NCBI RefSeq assembly: GCF_021412585.1
Contig: NZ_JAKCMI010000023.1
Location: forward strand, 186,001 to 250,000
DNA from: Halomonas alkalisoli
GTDB lineage: Bacteria > Pseudomonadota > Gammaproteobacteria > Pseudomonadales > Halomonadaceae
Reading direction: 5' to 3'
Length of the DNA: 64,000 bases
The position numbers and the translations under genes were made by a program. Position 1 is the first letter of the stretch. Each line of letters opens with the position of its first letter. The notes below the pieces were generated by a model. That model was not told where the DNA came from. It did not search any database and saw only the letters and a program-made list of their open reading frames with translations. Below, one piece after another: positions 19,284 to 28,113 of the stretch.

Positions 19284-20671
19284 TTGGTACCCTCCAGCTC
19301 CCTGACGTCGGTAAGGTGGCCGGTAATGGCAGCAGCAGCGGCCATGGCGGGGCTCATGAGGTGCGTTCTGCTGCCCGGGCCCTGGCGGCCGGCGAAGTTG
19401 CGATTAGAAGTGGAAGCACAGCGAGCACCGGCAGGTACCGAGTCTCCGTTCATGGCGACGCACATGGAGCACCCCGGCTCTCGCCACTCGAACCCCGCCT
19501 GTAAGAAGATCTCGTGCAGTCCCTCCTGTTCCGCTTGGCGACGAACCTGTTGTGAGCCGGGTACGACGAAGGTGGGGACCTTGGCTTTGCCGAGCTTTGC
19601 AATCTTTGCAGCTTCGCGCAGGTCTTCCAGGCGGCTATTGGTGCAGGACCCAATGAATACGCGGTCGACTATGAGGGTGGTGAGTTTTTCGCCCGGCTCG
19701 AGCCCCATGTACTCGATGGTGGCATTGTACTGTTCCCGCTTGTTGAGCTCGATCTCTTCGAGGGCGGGAATGTGGCCAGTGATAGGCAGGGCGGTTTCCG
19801 GTGAATTGCCCCATGTTACCGTTGGGGCTATTGCGCGGGCCTCTATCGTGACTTCCTTGTCATGCTGCGCATCGGCATCGCTCTTGAGTTCTCGCCACGC
19901 TGATACGGCACGCTCGAAGAGCTCTCCTTGCGGCGCGAAGGGCTTGCCATTCAGGTAGGCGAAGGTCGTTTCATCGGGTGCAATCATGCCGGCCCGTGCG
20001 CCGGCTTCGATCGACATGTTGCACAGTGTCAGGCGGGACTCAATGGACAGTTCGTCTATGACCTTGCCTGAGTATTCAATGACATGCCCTGCGCCGCCAT
20101 TGGCGCCGATGGTGCCGATGATAGTCAGAATCAGGTCTTTTGCCGTGACGTAAGGGCCGAGCTCGCCGTCGATGCGAATGTGCATCGATCTTGGGCGCTT
20201 CTGCCAGAGCGTCTGGGTGGCGAGTACATGAGCGACCTCAGAGGCACCGATACCAAAGGCTAGCGCACCTAGCGCACCGTGAGTGGAAGTATGGCTATCG
20301 CCACACACGAGTAGGGTGCCCGGCAGGGTGAGTCCCAGTTCGGGGCCTGCTACGTGGACGATGCCTTGGCGCTCGTCACCCGCACCGAAAGACATGATGT
20401 TCTGATCGCGGGCATTTTCCGCCAGCGTCGTCACCATGTTGTCATGTACGGGATCGCGATCGGGTTCGTGATGAGTGGCAATGTAGTGGTCGGCCATGCC
20501 GAACGTCAGGTCGGGCCTTCGTACCTTTTTTCCCTCGGCCTTGAGCTGATCGAACGCCTGTGCCGTTGCGTCGTGCACCAGGTGCCGGTCTATGAAGAGA
20601 AGTGCAGTGCCATCATCCCGCTCGGTGATGACATGCGACTCCCATATCTTGTCGAAAAGCGTTTTTCCCAT
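19277..20671 (-). CDS. leuC: 3-isopropylmalate dehydratase large subunit family protein (LeuC-like), catabolic candidate
   Basis: A 464-residue aconitase-fold subunit. The three Fe-S cysteines are visible in [13 protein letters not shown] and in [10 protein letters not shown] in the C-terminal half; [21 protein letters not shown] is the family signature near residue 130. It works with the small subunit that overlaps it at 19277-19283 to add or remove water on a carboxylic acid. The promoter region contains CGTATCCAAT (20762-20771) 90 bp upstream, linking it to the tct operon. Two adjacent direct repeats of CTCGCTGTCGTTG lie just before the start codon on the plus strand. Confidence 0.92.
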   Translation of the reverse strand: MGKTLFDKIWESHVITERDDGTALLFIDRHLVHDATAQAFDQLKAEGKKVRRPDLTFGMADHYIATHHEPDRDPVHDNMVTTLAENARDQNIMSFGAGDERQGIVHVAGPELGLTLPGTLLVCGDSHTSTHGALGALAFGIGASEVAHVLATQTLWQKRPRSMHIRIDGELGPYVTAKDLILTIIGTIGANGGAGHVIEYSGKVIDELSIESRLTLCNMSIEAGARAGMIAPDETTFAYLNGKPFAPQGELFERAVSAWRELKSDADAQHDKEVTIEARAIAPTVTWGNSPETALPITGHIPALEEIELNKREQYNATIEYMGLEPGEKLTTLIVDRVFIGSCTNSRLEDLREAAKIAKLGKAKVPTFVVPGSQQVRRQAEQEGLHEIFLQAGFEWREPGCSMCVAMNGDSVPAGARCASTSNRNFAGRQGPGSRTHLMSPAMAAAAAITGHLTDVRELEGTKC

Positions 20672-20761
20672 CGCTGCTTGCCTCGCTGTCGTTGGCCTCG
20701 CTGTCGTTGTTAGCCATGGCTGAGCGTGTGATGCCAGCTAGAGTATACATATACCACAGAT

Positions 20762-20771
20762 CGTATCCAAT
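20762..20771 (+). promoter_or_regulatory. CGTATCCAAT motif, copy 3
   Basis: Located 91 bp upstream of the leuC-like start (minus strand) in the 376-bp divergent region 20672-21047. The preceding bases GAT match copy 2. Nothing coding is seen in this region. Confidence 0.45.
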
Positions 20772-20971
20772 CAAGGACAGCGCGAACAATTCGCGCATGG
20801 AAGGCTTATTCTGCGCTGCCAGTGTTCTTGCCGTACATGAATTTGAGTGTGCTAGGAATCGAATAGATAACTAGTTGAATTATATGATGATTAACCTTGT
20901 GTTTTTGGGGGTGTAAAGGAGCGTGGGAGGCTGGATGGCAACCTGGTTGCTCGGATCGCATCAAGCAGTAT

Positions 20972-21000
20972 TTGACAAACCGTATCCAATGAGTAAGGCT
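20972..21000 (+). promoter_or_regulatory. Candidate promoter of the dioxygenase-TRAP-amidase operon with CGTATCCAAT (copy 4)
   Basis: TTGACA (20972-20977) is a perfect -35 box. CGTATCCAAT occupies 20981-20990, inside the spacer, as in the tctC promoter. The -10 element is weak (TAAGGCT around 20994-21000). The start codon of the dioxygenase gene lies at 21048. Confidence 0.5.
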
Positions 21001-21047
21001 GTGATTCACCAGTATACAGACAATAAATGACACACTGGAGATGAGGC

Positions 21048-22223
21048 ATGGCACAGCACGGTTCAGGTCCTGAAAATGGAAAAAAGAGCTTTGCCAACAA
21101 TGGCTTGTCGCATTCCGTTCAGTCTGCTTCCTACGCAGGTAACTCCGTCGGCGCCATGCCTAAAGCTTGGAAAAGCAAGGAGCTGGTTGACGATCATGCC
21201 TGGGTTAGAGCGCTATCGTCCGAAGAGCGGGAAGGTTTGATCGCGGGCCTGGCGGTCTTCGAGGATAGCGGCAAGCCCCTTTTGCAAAGCAGCGCTCAGG
21301 ACTTCCCGTTCGACAACCTCGTACAACTGATTGCCGATGTCAGGCAAGCGGTGTCGAGCGAGTTGGGCTTCGTGGTTCTGCGTGGGCTGCCTATCGAGTC
21401 GCTGCCTGTCGAACGTATCCGGGCGCTCTACTGGGGGTTGTGCAACCACCTGGGAGTGCTGCGGCCGCAGGGGGTCAAGAGTGACCTGATTGGCGATGTA
21501 CGTGATGCCGGCGGCAATTATCGATCTGCGAGCGGTCGGGGTTACAACACGAATGCCAGGCTCGACTACCACACCGATATGGCGGATCTGGTCGGTCTGC
21601 TTTGTATCAACGCGGCAAAAGCCGGCGGTGAGAGTCGTATTGCATGCTCCGTATCATTGAAAGACGAGATTGCCTCTACGGCTCCTGAACTATACGAGGC
21701 GCTGTGCAGAAATATCCATTATTCCCGTAAAGGGGAGGAAAGCCTTGAGGAAGCGCCATACTATGCGGCTCCCATCTTTTCGGAACGAGATGGCTTTTTT
21801 TGTTGCCGATACGTTCGCAACCATATTCGCTACGCACATGAGTTCGATGGGGTTCCTCATCCTGACGACTATCAGGTCGAAGCAATGGACATGCTGGATC
21901 GCCTGGTGGCATCCGATGAATTTACTTTCGAGATGACTCTCCAGCCGGGGGACATGCAAATTCTCAACAATCACGTCATTCTGCATTCACGTACTGATTT
22001 TGTCGATTTCGAGGAGGAGAGCAAGAAGCGTCATCTATTGAGAGCCTGGATTTCAACGCCATACAGCCAGCCACTTTCCCCAGCGCTGGAGGCAGCTTAC
22101 CACGACGTCGGCGCCGGAGCCGTGCGCGGGGGGATCGTTGGCCAGCAATTCGATGAAGTAAAAAGAGGATATACCAAAAAAGCTGCTGAATTTCACGGTA
22201 TGCCTTATCGGATACCAGCCTGA
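21048..22223 (+). CDS. TauD/TfdA-family Fe(II)/2-oxoglutarate dioxygenase
   Basis: A 391-residue protein. The metal triad is His175-x-Asp177 (DYHTDMADL) and His313 (NNHVILHSR), with the 2-oxoglutarate-binding Arg near 329-332 (KRHLLRAW). These enzymes hydroxylate an unactivated carbon, often next to a sulfonate, ether or quaternary amine so that the product falls apart. It heads an operon with a TRAP transporter, two amidohydrolase systems and the AtzG-like partner. The first 40 residues are low complexity and poorly conserved. A plausible job is the first oxidative attack on the imported, perhaps amide-containing, compound. Confidence 0.88.
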   Translation: MAQHGSGPENGKKSFANNGLSHSVQSASYAGNSVGAMPKAWKSKELVDDHAWVRALSSEEREGLIAGLAVFEDSGKPLLQSSAQDFPFDNLVQLIADVRQAVSSELGFVVLRGLPIESLPVERIRALYWGLCNHLGVLRPQGVKSDLIGDVRDAGGNYRSASGRGYNTNARLDYHTDMADLVGLLCINAAKAGGESRIACSVSLKDEIASTAPELYEALCRNIHYSRKGEESLEEAPYYAAPIFSERDGFFCCRYVRNHIRYAHEFDGVPHPDDYQVEAMDMLDRLVASDEFTFEMTLQPGDMQILNNHVILHSRTDFVDFEEESKKRHLLRAWISTPYSQPLSPALEAAYHDVGAGAVRGGIVGQQFDEVKRGYTKKAAEFHGMPYRIPA

Positions 22224-22257
22224 AGCCCATGAATTGACAATATCCCGGGGGATAACA

Positions 22258-23235
22258 ATGAAAAAACTACCTGTACTTTCCGCACTCGCTGTTGCCGTTG
22301 GCTTGAGTGGTATATCAACGGTACAAGCCAACAACTACCAGATGCTCGTTCCATTTCCCACCAATCACGCTCTGAACGATATAGCCCATTTGTTCGTCGA
22401 GATGGTCGATGAGCGGTTCGATGGCCAATATCAAATCAGTTTGGTGGGTGAGGATGCGATTCCAGGGTTCGAACAATTCGACCCGGTGAGCTCCGGTGTT
22501 TTTCCCATGGCTCTCTCGACGGGGCCGTATCACACTGGTGTCACTGGCGTGGGACTGGCTGCAGATGCCATTGATGCCGACCCGGAAGCGCGCCGGGAGT
22601 CTGGTATATGGGAGGCCTACCAGGATTACTACCTGACTCACAATGTGCGAATGATCTCGTTTCCTTCCGCTAATCCCGGCTATCACTTCATGCTGACAGA
22701 CCCCATCGGCGATGACGGTGGATTTGAAGGACGCATCATTCGTGGCACTCTGACTTACCATGGTCCCATTCGTGCCTTCGGTGGGTCCCCCACTGTGATG
22801 CCTGTCTCGGAAATTTACACCGCGGCGGAGCGAGGTGTCATCGAAGGCGCAGGCCACAATATTTTCGGCAATTACCAAATTGGCCTGCACGAGGTACTGC
22901 CCTATCTGGTTCGTCCTGGATTCGGGGTGACTAGTTTGATGGTGGTCTTCAACGAAGACTACTGGGCAGAGATTCCTGAAGAGGACCAGGCAACGTTTCT
23001 GGAAATTGGACGTGAGCTGGAGGATGCCTCACTCGCTCATTATGACCGACTTATTGCGGAAGAAACGGAGTTGATGGAGGAGGTGGGAGCTGAACTCACA
23101 TATCTGGGGGAAGAGCAGCAGCAGGTTCTCGATCAGGCCTTTGCAGATGGCCTCTGGGAAGAGGCCATCCGTATTTCGGGGAGTCCAGCCGAGCAGATGC
23201 GTGAGCTCGCTCGCGAGGCTGGCCTGACGCCTTGA
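22258..23235 (+). CDS. dctP: TRAP transporter substrate-binding protein (DctP family)
   Basis: A 325-residue exported protein; ATG 22258 is chosen because GGGGG lies before it and a proper signal peptide (MKKLPVLSALAVAVGLSG, cleaved after VQA) begins there. The mature part is a less typical DctP member, with HALNDIAHLFVEMVDERFDG and GRIIRGTLTYHGPIRAFGGSP, where the Arg of the second stretch may bind the ligand carboxylate. It captures the solute for the DctQM pair. A strong hairpin follows the gene. Confidence 0.85.
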   Translation: MKKLPVLSALAVAVGLSGISTVQANNYQMLVPFPTNHALNDIAHLFVEMVDERFDGQYQISLVGEDAIPGFEQFDPVSSGVFPMALSTGPYHTGVTGVGLAADAIDADPEARRESGIWEAYQDYYLTHNVRMISFPSANPGYHFMLTDPIGDDGGFEGRIIRGTLTYHGPIRAFGGSPTVMPVSEIYTAAERGVIEGAGHNIFGNYQIGLHEVLPYLVRPGFGVTSLMVVFNEDYWAEIPEEDQATFLEIGRELEDASLAHYDRLIAEETELMEEVGAELTYLGEEQQQVLDQAFADGLWEEAIRISGSPAEQMRELAREAGLTP

Positions 23236-23261
23236 GGCTGCATCCTTGACGGGCGTTCATC

Positions 23262-23287
23262 GTCACTGGCCGCGCGCGGTCAGTGAC
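23262..23287 (+). terminator. Intercistronic hairpin after dctP
   Basis: GTCACTGGCCGCG pairs with CGCGGTCAGTGAC in a 13-bp stem with one G-U pair and almost no loop. Sequence downstream is only moderately T-rich, so it may stabilise the dctP mRNA end or reduce expression of dctQM instead of fully terminating. Confidence 0.55.
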
Positions 23288-23338
23288 GATTTCGATTTGG
23301 CGTTAATATTTCTCTAAGAATCTGGGGGCTGAGAAACA

Positions 23339-23851
23339 ATGAACAAGCTATGCTCCGGCCTTGGCAAGACACACGATGCGTTAACGGATATAGGCTACTG
23401 GATAGGTGTGCTGGCCTTGTTCGCTATCTTGATCATGTTTTGCTACGAAATAACGGCGCGCTATTTTTTTCGCAGCCCTACTCAGTGGATTAGTGACTTT
23501 ACGGGTTATTTTCTCCTCTTTTCGACCTTCCTTTTAGCTCCAAGATTGACTAGGGAGCGGGCTCATATCGAAATAAGCTTCGTTAAAGATATTTTGCCTG
23601 AAATACCCAGGGGCTATTTTAGTTCTATGCTTTTCTTGCTTGCAGCCGTGGCTTGTGTATGGGCTGGTTGGTATGCCTTCGAGGAGGCCATGCGTCAATA
23701 CAGTCGCGGCATCAGCACCATGGCCGTTGTATCAGTTCCAAGATGGTGGATGAGTGCAGTGATTTCTTATGGCTTGATTAACTCCGGTGTATATTTCTTG
23801 CGGGCAAGTGTCATGGAATTTCAGGCCTCTCTGACGAGACAAGGTCGTTGA
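23339..23851 (+). CDS. dctQ: TRAP transporter small permease (DctQ family)
   Basis: A 170-residue membrane protein with four predicted helices (about 20-40, 55-70, 95-115, 140-158). The conserved segment before helix 2, RSPTQWISDFTGYFLLFSTF, and RERAHIEISFV after it are typical of DctQ. It starts at ATG 23339 and precedes dctM by 34 bp. DctQ couples the binding protein to the large permease. Confidence 0.88.
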   Translation: MNKLCSGLGKTHDALTDIGYWIGVLALFAILIMFCYEITARYFFRSPTQWISDFTGYFLLFSTFLLAPRLTRERAHIEISFVKDILPEIPRGYFSSMLFLLAAVACVWAGWYAFEEAMRQYSRGISTMAVVSVPRWWMSAVISYGLINSGVYFLRASVMEFQASLTRQGR

Positions 23852-23885
23852 TGCCTCATAACAAAACCAGATATTGGAGATAAAC

Positions 23886-25196
23886 ATGGAATGGCTTCAG
23901 ATCTTGCTTGCGGGCTTGGGAATACTTCTTTTCTTGTTTGTTATTGGCGTACCGGTATTTGTGGCGTTTCTCTTCACGAATCTGGTCGGTGCCATGTACT
24001 TCTTTGGTGGGCGTGGATTCAGTATTTTTACCAACAGTATTTACGATACGCTTGCCTCTTCTTCGCTTGCAACCATCGCGTTATTCATATTGATGGGGGA
24101 GGTCTTGTTTCGTTCGGGGGCAACCGATGCCATCTTTCGTTCGACTGATACGTTGATTGGTCGCGTCAAGGGGCGAGACTTCGTGCTCTCGGCTGCGTTG
24201 GGAACAATATTTGGAGCACTTTCAGGCGCTGCAATGGGGGTTGTCGCCATGCTGGGGCGATCCCTTCTCCCACAGATGCTGGCCAGGGGCAGCGATCGCA
24301 GGCTCTCCATCGGGGCCATTCTGGGTGGGGCCAACCTGGCCCCCATCATCCCACCCAGCGTACTCATTATCGTCATCGGGATGTTGGCCAATATCTCCAT
24401 ATCTCGATTTCTCATCGCAGGTATAGTACCTGGTCTCATTATTGCCTCTCTTATCCTTTTGTATACATCTGTGAGAATTGCGATTAATCCTGGTTTGGCT
24501 GGCCAGGCTTCCACAAATGATGTCCCGGTCAGGAATTTCAGGGACAAGGTCATTGCTGTCCTTCAGCTACTGCCTTTCTCCGTCATCATTTTCTTTGTGA
24601 TGGGGTTTATCCTGCTGGGGATCGCTACTCCTTCCGAGTCGGCCGCTTCCGGTGTGGTGGGGGCGCTTCTAGCGGCGGCTTATTACAGGAAACTTTCCTT
24701 CAAGATGATTCTGGAGTCCGTTCAGTCGGCGGCGGCCGTATCGGCTATCATACTGATCATCATGGCCAGTTCGAAGCTGTTCAGTCAGCTACTTTCCCTG
24801 AGTGGTGCGACCTCGGCCATCGCTCAGCTTTCGGTTGCGACATCGCTGGATCCCCTGGTCATGCTGTTGATCATGATGTTGATACCGTTCATTTTTTGCA
24901 TGTTCATGGATCAGATAGCGATCAGCATTGTGATCATTCCAATATATACTCCTGTCATAGCGGCGCTGGGTTTCGATCCTTTGTGGTTCTGGGTCCTTTT
25001 TCTCATCAATGTGACTATAGGTGGGTTTTCGCCACCGTTTGGATATGTCCTGTTTGCTTTCAAGGCGGCAGCGCCGGAGCTGAAGGTAAATGATCTTTAT
25101 GCTGCTGCCTGGCCTTTCGTAGGCGTTTTCATTCTGGCCATGGTGATCATTGCCATGTTTCCCGCCGTGGTGACCTGGCTGCCCGGTATGTTGTGA
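23886..25196 (+). CDS. dctM: TRAP transporter large permease (DctM family)
   Basis: A 436-residue polytopic permease. I start it at ATG 23886 (TTGGAG upstream); a TTG four codons earlier is less likely. Family marks include the FILMGEVLFRSG motif, FGALSGAAMGVVAMLG, NLAPIIPPSVLIIVIG in the first half and the equivalent INVTIGGFSPPFGYVLFAFK near the C terminus. It catalyses Na+-driven uptake with DctPQ. The gene composition is visibly AT-richer than the amidase gene downstream. Confidence 0.93.
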   Translation: MEWLQILLAGLGILLFLFVIGVPVFVAFLFTNLVGAMYFFGGRGFSIFTNSIYDTLASSSLATIALFILMGEVLFRSGATDAIFRSTDTLIGRVKGRDFVLSAALGTIFGALSGAAMGVVAMLGRSLLPQMLARGSDRRLSIGAILGGANLAPIIPPSVLIIVIGMLANISISRFLIAGIVPGLIIASLILLYTSVRIAINPGLAGQASTNDVPVRNFRDKVIAVLQLLPFSVIIFFVMGFILLGIATPSESAASGVVGALLAAAYYRKLSFKMILESVQSAAAVSAIILIIMASSKLFSQLLSLSGATSAIAQLSVATSLDPLVMLLIMMLIPFIFCMFMDQIAISIVIIPIYTPVIAALGFDPLWFWVLFLINVTIGGFSPPFGYVLFAFKAAAPELKVNDLYAAAWPFVGVFILAMVIIAMFPAVVTWLPGML

Positions 25197-25226
25197 AAAG
25201 CACTTTGTATAGAGAGGAAAAAATAG

Positions 25227-25871
25227 ATGGCTAGCGAAGATCTTGAGAAAAATTACCGTAATACCTTCAATGGCTCGACTGGGTTCGGCAAGTCCACGGC
25301 CGTTCTGGCGATAGACTTCATGAAGGCTTATACGCTTCCTGATAGCGGTCTCTATGCGGAAGGCGTCGTCGAGGCGGTCAAGCATGCGGCGGCGTTATAC
25401 GACTGTGCGCGTCGATGTGATGTGCCTGTCATTCATACGCGGGTCGTCTATTCGGCGGATGGAGCTGATGGTGGGGTTTTCATAAAGAAATTGCCTGTTC
25501 TCCGTCAGATGACGGAATCCAGCATTTATTCGCAATTCGATGACAACGTGCTGCCTGCCGATGGCGAGCCTGTAATTCGCAAGCAGTACCCAAGTGCCTT
25601 TTTCGCTACGCCTCTCGTCTCCATGCTCGTCGCCAAAGGGGTCGATACGGTTGTCTTGACTGGCTGCTCTACGAGTGGGTGCGTTCGTGCCTCGGTGGTC
25701 GACGCCATTTCTTATGGATTTCGTGTCGTCGTGCCTCGTGAGTGCGTTGGAGACCGCCATCAAAATCCACATGAAGCGAATCTATTCGACATCCACGCGA
25801 AGTATGGCGATGTGATGAGTATGAGTGAGGTGATGAGGCATTTCGAGGAGTGCGACAATCATGGATTATAG
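25227..25871 (+). CDS. Isochorismatase-family cysteine amidohydrolase (N-carbamoylsarcosine / maleamate amidase-like)
   Basis: A 214-residue hydrolase of the isochorismatase fold. The catalytic triad is Asp30 (LAIDFMKAY), Lys119 (RKQYPSAF) and Cys152 (STSGCVRA). The context GSTGFGKS at the start and SGCVRASVVDAISYGF plus PHEANLFDIHAKYGDV resemble N-carbamoylsarcosine amidohydrolase and related amide-cleaving members such as maleamate or biuret hydrolases. It overlaps the next small gene by 11 bases. The coupling with an AtzG/AtzE-like pair suggests successive amide cleavages that release ammonia. Confidence 0.88.
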   Translation: MASEDLEKNYRNTFNGSTGFGKSTAVLAIDFMKAYTLPDSGLYAEGVVEAVKHAAALYDCARRCDVPVIHTRVVYSADGADGGVFIKKLPVLRQMTESSIYSQFDDNVLPADGEPVIRKQYPSAFFATPLVSMLVAKGVDTVVLTGCSTSGCVRASVVDAISYGFRVVVPRECVGDRHQNPHEANLFDIHAKYGDVMSMSEVMRHFEECDNHGL

Positions 25872-26052
25872 TGACTATGTCGAGCGAAATTTCATTCTCT
25901 TGTCTGGTGTCGAGCCTAGAGATGGCGATGTAGAGCGGACATCAGAAGTACTTTCTCGGGTGCTTGGCGCTATCGATTACTCCTTTGGCTCTGTAGTTGA
26001 TAACGATCTCAAGGAGTGTGATTTCGATGATTTGATCTCAAGACACAAGTGA
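25861..26052 (+). CDS. Small AtzG-like (DUF4089-type) amidase partner
   Basis: A 63-residue acidic protein, beginning inside the end of the isochorismatase gene and ending at the start region of the amidase. Its size, position and pattern (DYVERNFILLSGVE near the N terminus, a short second helix) fit AtzG-type proteins, which form a heterotetramer with the amidase AtzE in cyanuric acid degradation and resemble GatC in the GatCAB complex. The similarity is by pattern and context; no catalytic residue is expected. Confidence 0.65.
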   Translation: MDYSDYVERNFILLSGVEPRDGDVERTSEVLSRVLGAIDYSFGSVVDNDLKECDFDDLISRHK

Positions 26053-26063
26053 GGATGGACGCG

Positions 26064-27449
26064 ATGAGTGATCCGATGGCCTGGACGCTGAAGGAGGCTG
26101 CTTCAGCCGTACGTAAAAGGGAAATCGGCTGTGTAGAGCTCGTTTCGGTGAGCCTGGAGGCGGCCCGGCGCATCAATCGAGTGTCGAATTGCTTCATCCG
26201 CATCGATGAGGCGTTCGCTCTGGATTCGGCACGTGTAGCCGACCGTCTTGTTGGTGGAGAGCGAATGCTCATGGCAGGTATCCCTATGGCTCACAAGGAC
26301 ATGTTCCATCGCAAGGACATGCCCTGTTCCTATGGGTCGTCAGCTGAGCTGGCCCAGGTCCCAAAGCAAACTTCCCGCCTGCTGGCCGCCCTGGACCGCT
26401 CGGGAGCCGTTCAGCTTGGTAGTCTGAACATGTCTGAGTTTGCTTTCGGCGCAACGGGTCATAACGATCACTTCGGCGCTTGTCGCAACCCCTGGAACCC
26501 GGCCTATATCTCAGGCGGTTCGTCCAGTGGCTCGGGTGCTGTTGTTGCGTCGGGTGCGGTATTTGCGGCGCTGGGCTCGGATACGGGGGGCTCGGTGCGC
26601 ATACCGGCGGCAGCTTGTGGGGCCGTTGGCCTGAAACCGACACATGGGCTGTTGGGCAGCGACGGTGTCATGCCCATGTCGCGCTCGCTCGACTGCTTCG
26701 GGCCGATTGGCCGCACTGCGGAAGACGTCGCGTTGATGATGGACTGTCTGACATCGGCTGGCAGTGGTGTAGTCGCCCGGTTTTCCCGGTCTTTGGAAGA
26801 TGATGTCAAGGGGCTGCGCGTCGGGATTCCTGAGAATTACTATTATGAGGATATCGACCCCACGATCGAGTCTTTGATGGAAGAGAGCCTGCTGCGGCTC
26901 GAACAACTCGGCTGCAAGTTGGTCAAGGTCAAGGTGCCCGGTCACCAGGAGCTGACCAGTTTGTCCTATATCGTTCTGGGTGCTGAATCTGCAGCCTATC
27001 ATGCTACGCGATTCGCCAGGCATAAGGCCAGTTACGGTCACCAGACGCGGGCCCGGTTATTGCACGGCTTCTTCATTCCTGCTGCGGCCTACGTTCAGGC
27101 CAGGCAGCTTAGAGGCCTCCATTTCAAGCGATTCATGAATGACGTCATGAAGCAGTGCGACGTCTTGCATACCCCTGTCTTTCGACGGCCTACGCCGACG
27201 CTCGCAGAAACTGATCTGGGAGACTCGCTAGAGTCGACCAAAATGATCACGGATCTGAGTCATTGCACCCGGCTGACAAACTACCTGGGGCTTCCAGCAC
27301 TGTCTCTACCGTGCGGTTTTTGCCCCAGCGGCCTGCCGGTCGGCTTTCAGCTGATTGGCAAACCATTCGCTGAGCCGACGCTGCTTTGTTTAGCCCATGG
27401 TCATGAAAAGCTGTCTGGCATTCGGAATCTCATTGCGAGAGTTACCTAA
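26064..27449 (+). CDS. Amidase signature family hydrolase (AtzE-like)
   Basis: A 461-residue serine amidase. The Ser-cisSer-Lys triad is present: Lys78 (AHKDMFH), the cis-Ser in GGSSSGSGAV around 153, and Ser177 in SDTGGSVRIPAA. ATG 26064 is preferred because GAGG lies 9 bases before it; GTG 26049 and ATG 26055 are alternatives. Together with the AtzG-like protein it probably hydrolyses an amide or carbamoyl acid such as a 1-carboxybiuret-like compound. The gene closes the operon that starts at the dioxygenase. Confidence 0.9.
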   Translation: MSDPMAWTLKEAASAVRKREIGCVELVSVSLEAARRINRVSNCFIRIDEAFALDSARVADRLVGGERMLMAGIPMAHKDMFHRKDMPCSYGSSAELAQVPKQTSRLLAALDRSGAVQLGSLNMSEFAFGATGHNDHFGACRNPWNPAYISGGSSSGSGAVVASGAVFAALGSDTGGSVRIPAAACGAVGLKPTHGLLGSDGVMPMSRSLDCFGPIGRTAEDVALMMDCLTSAGSGVVARFSRSLEDDVKGLRVGIPENYYYEDIDPTIESLMEESLLRLEQLGCKLVKVKVPGHQELTSLSYIVLGAESAAYHATRFARHKASYGHQTRARLLHGFFIPAAAYVQARQLRGLHFKRFMNDVMKQCDVLHTPVFRRPTPTLAETDLGDSLESTKMITDLSHCTRLTNYLGLPALSLPCGFCPSGLPVGFQLIGKPFAEPTLLCLAHGHEKLSGIRNLIARVT

Positions 27450-27795
27450 CCTTTAAGTGGCATTATATATGTTGGTTTTCTGCACGATGGAGGTGTCCAG
27501 CAGCCCCTTTCCTGTTGTAGTAATGCGCTGTTCCTCGGCCACTGCTGTGGCCAACTGATTGCAGTTGGAGACCAGTGCGTGCTCGTTGTTTTGCAGATGG
27601 GAAGCAGTAGGTCTGGCGCTTCTTCTTTGCGAGCTGATGGCCAGACACTCTCCATGCGTTTCTATATTGGTATATTGGCGGCGCTGAGCAACGCTGTGCG
27701 AGGTGGTGGGGCGGTCTCGCTGATAGACACTGCCTGACGTCTGGCATATGGCCATTGTTCAAGCTGATAGCTGCGCTGGCGGTAGACGGCGAGGA
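27450..27795. other. Gene-free stretch, no recognised content
   Basis: Between the amidase stop and the small peptide gene I find no ribosome binding site or protein family. Reading frames on the minus strand show a run of residues (SNCNQLATAVAEEQ) faintly like the end of a chemotaxis receptor, too weak to call. The same is true of 27887-28113. Confidence 0.4.
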
Positions 27796-27832
27796 GAGTC
27801 AAGGCGAGTTCCTGGCGTCAGCCCAGGGCCGA
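27796..27832. repeat. 37-bp repeat shared with 5750-5786
   Basis: It covers the last codons, the stop and 22 bp of 3' flank of the small peptide gene and matches 35 of 37 bases beside the IS66 remnant. This suggests the peptide gene or its tail exists in several copies in the genome. Confidence 0.6.
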
Positions 27833-27886
27833 CAACACTGCCAGCATAATCACCACTGCTGCGATGACCCATAAGATATTTTTCAT
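27818..27886 (-). CDS. Putative 22-residue membrane peptide
   Basis: An unusually short open frame: Met-Lys-Asn, then an almost wholly hydrophobic stretch (ILWVIAAVVIMLAVL) and SALG before TGA. AAAGGAG lies 6-7 bases before the ATG at 27886, a textbook ribosome binding site. The peptide would span the membrane once. Small proteins like this include respiratory-complex subunits and type I toxins; nothing here decides between them. A copy of its 3' end lies at 5750-5786. It is too short for usual gene finders. Confidence 0.5.
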   Translation of the reverse strand: MKNILWVIAAVVIMLAVLSALG

Positions 27887-28113
27887 AGAGACTCCTTTCG
27901 TCATCAGTGGCCAATATCCACGGCGATGCCGGTATGCCTGATCTTTTGCATACTGGGCTGTCTGTCCCTTGGCGTCGGTGCGCTAGCGGACATACCGGCC
28001 GCTGCGGCAGGGATGGCCGACTCGCAGCCGGAAGCAGCAATGGTCGTAGTAGCCGAGCAAGTGCTGGCCGAATCACGCCATGTAGCCTGGCGAAACGGCA
28101 AGGCTGCCAGCGG

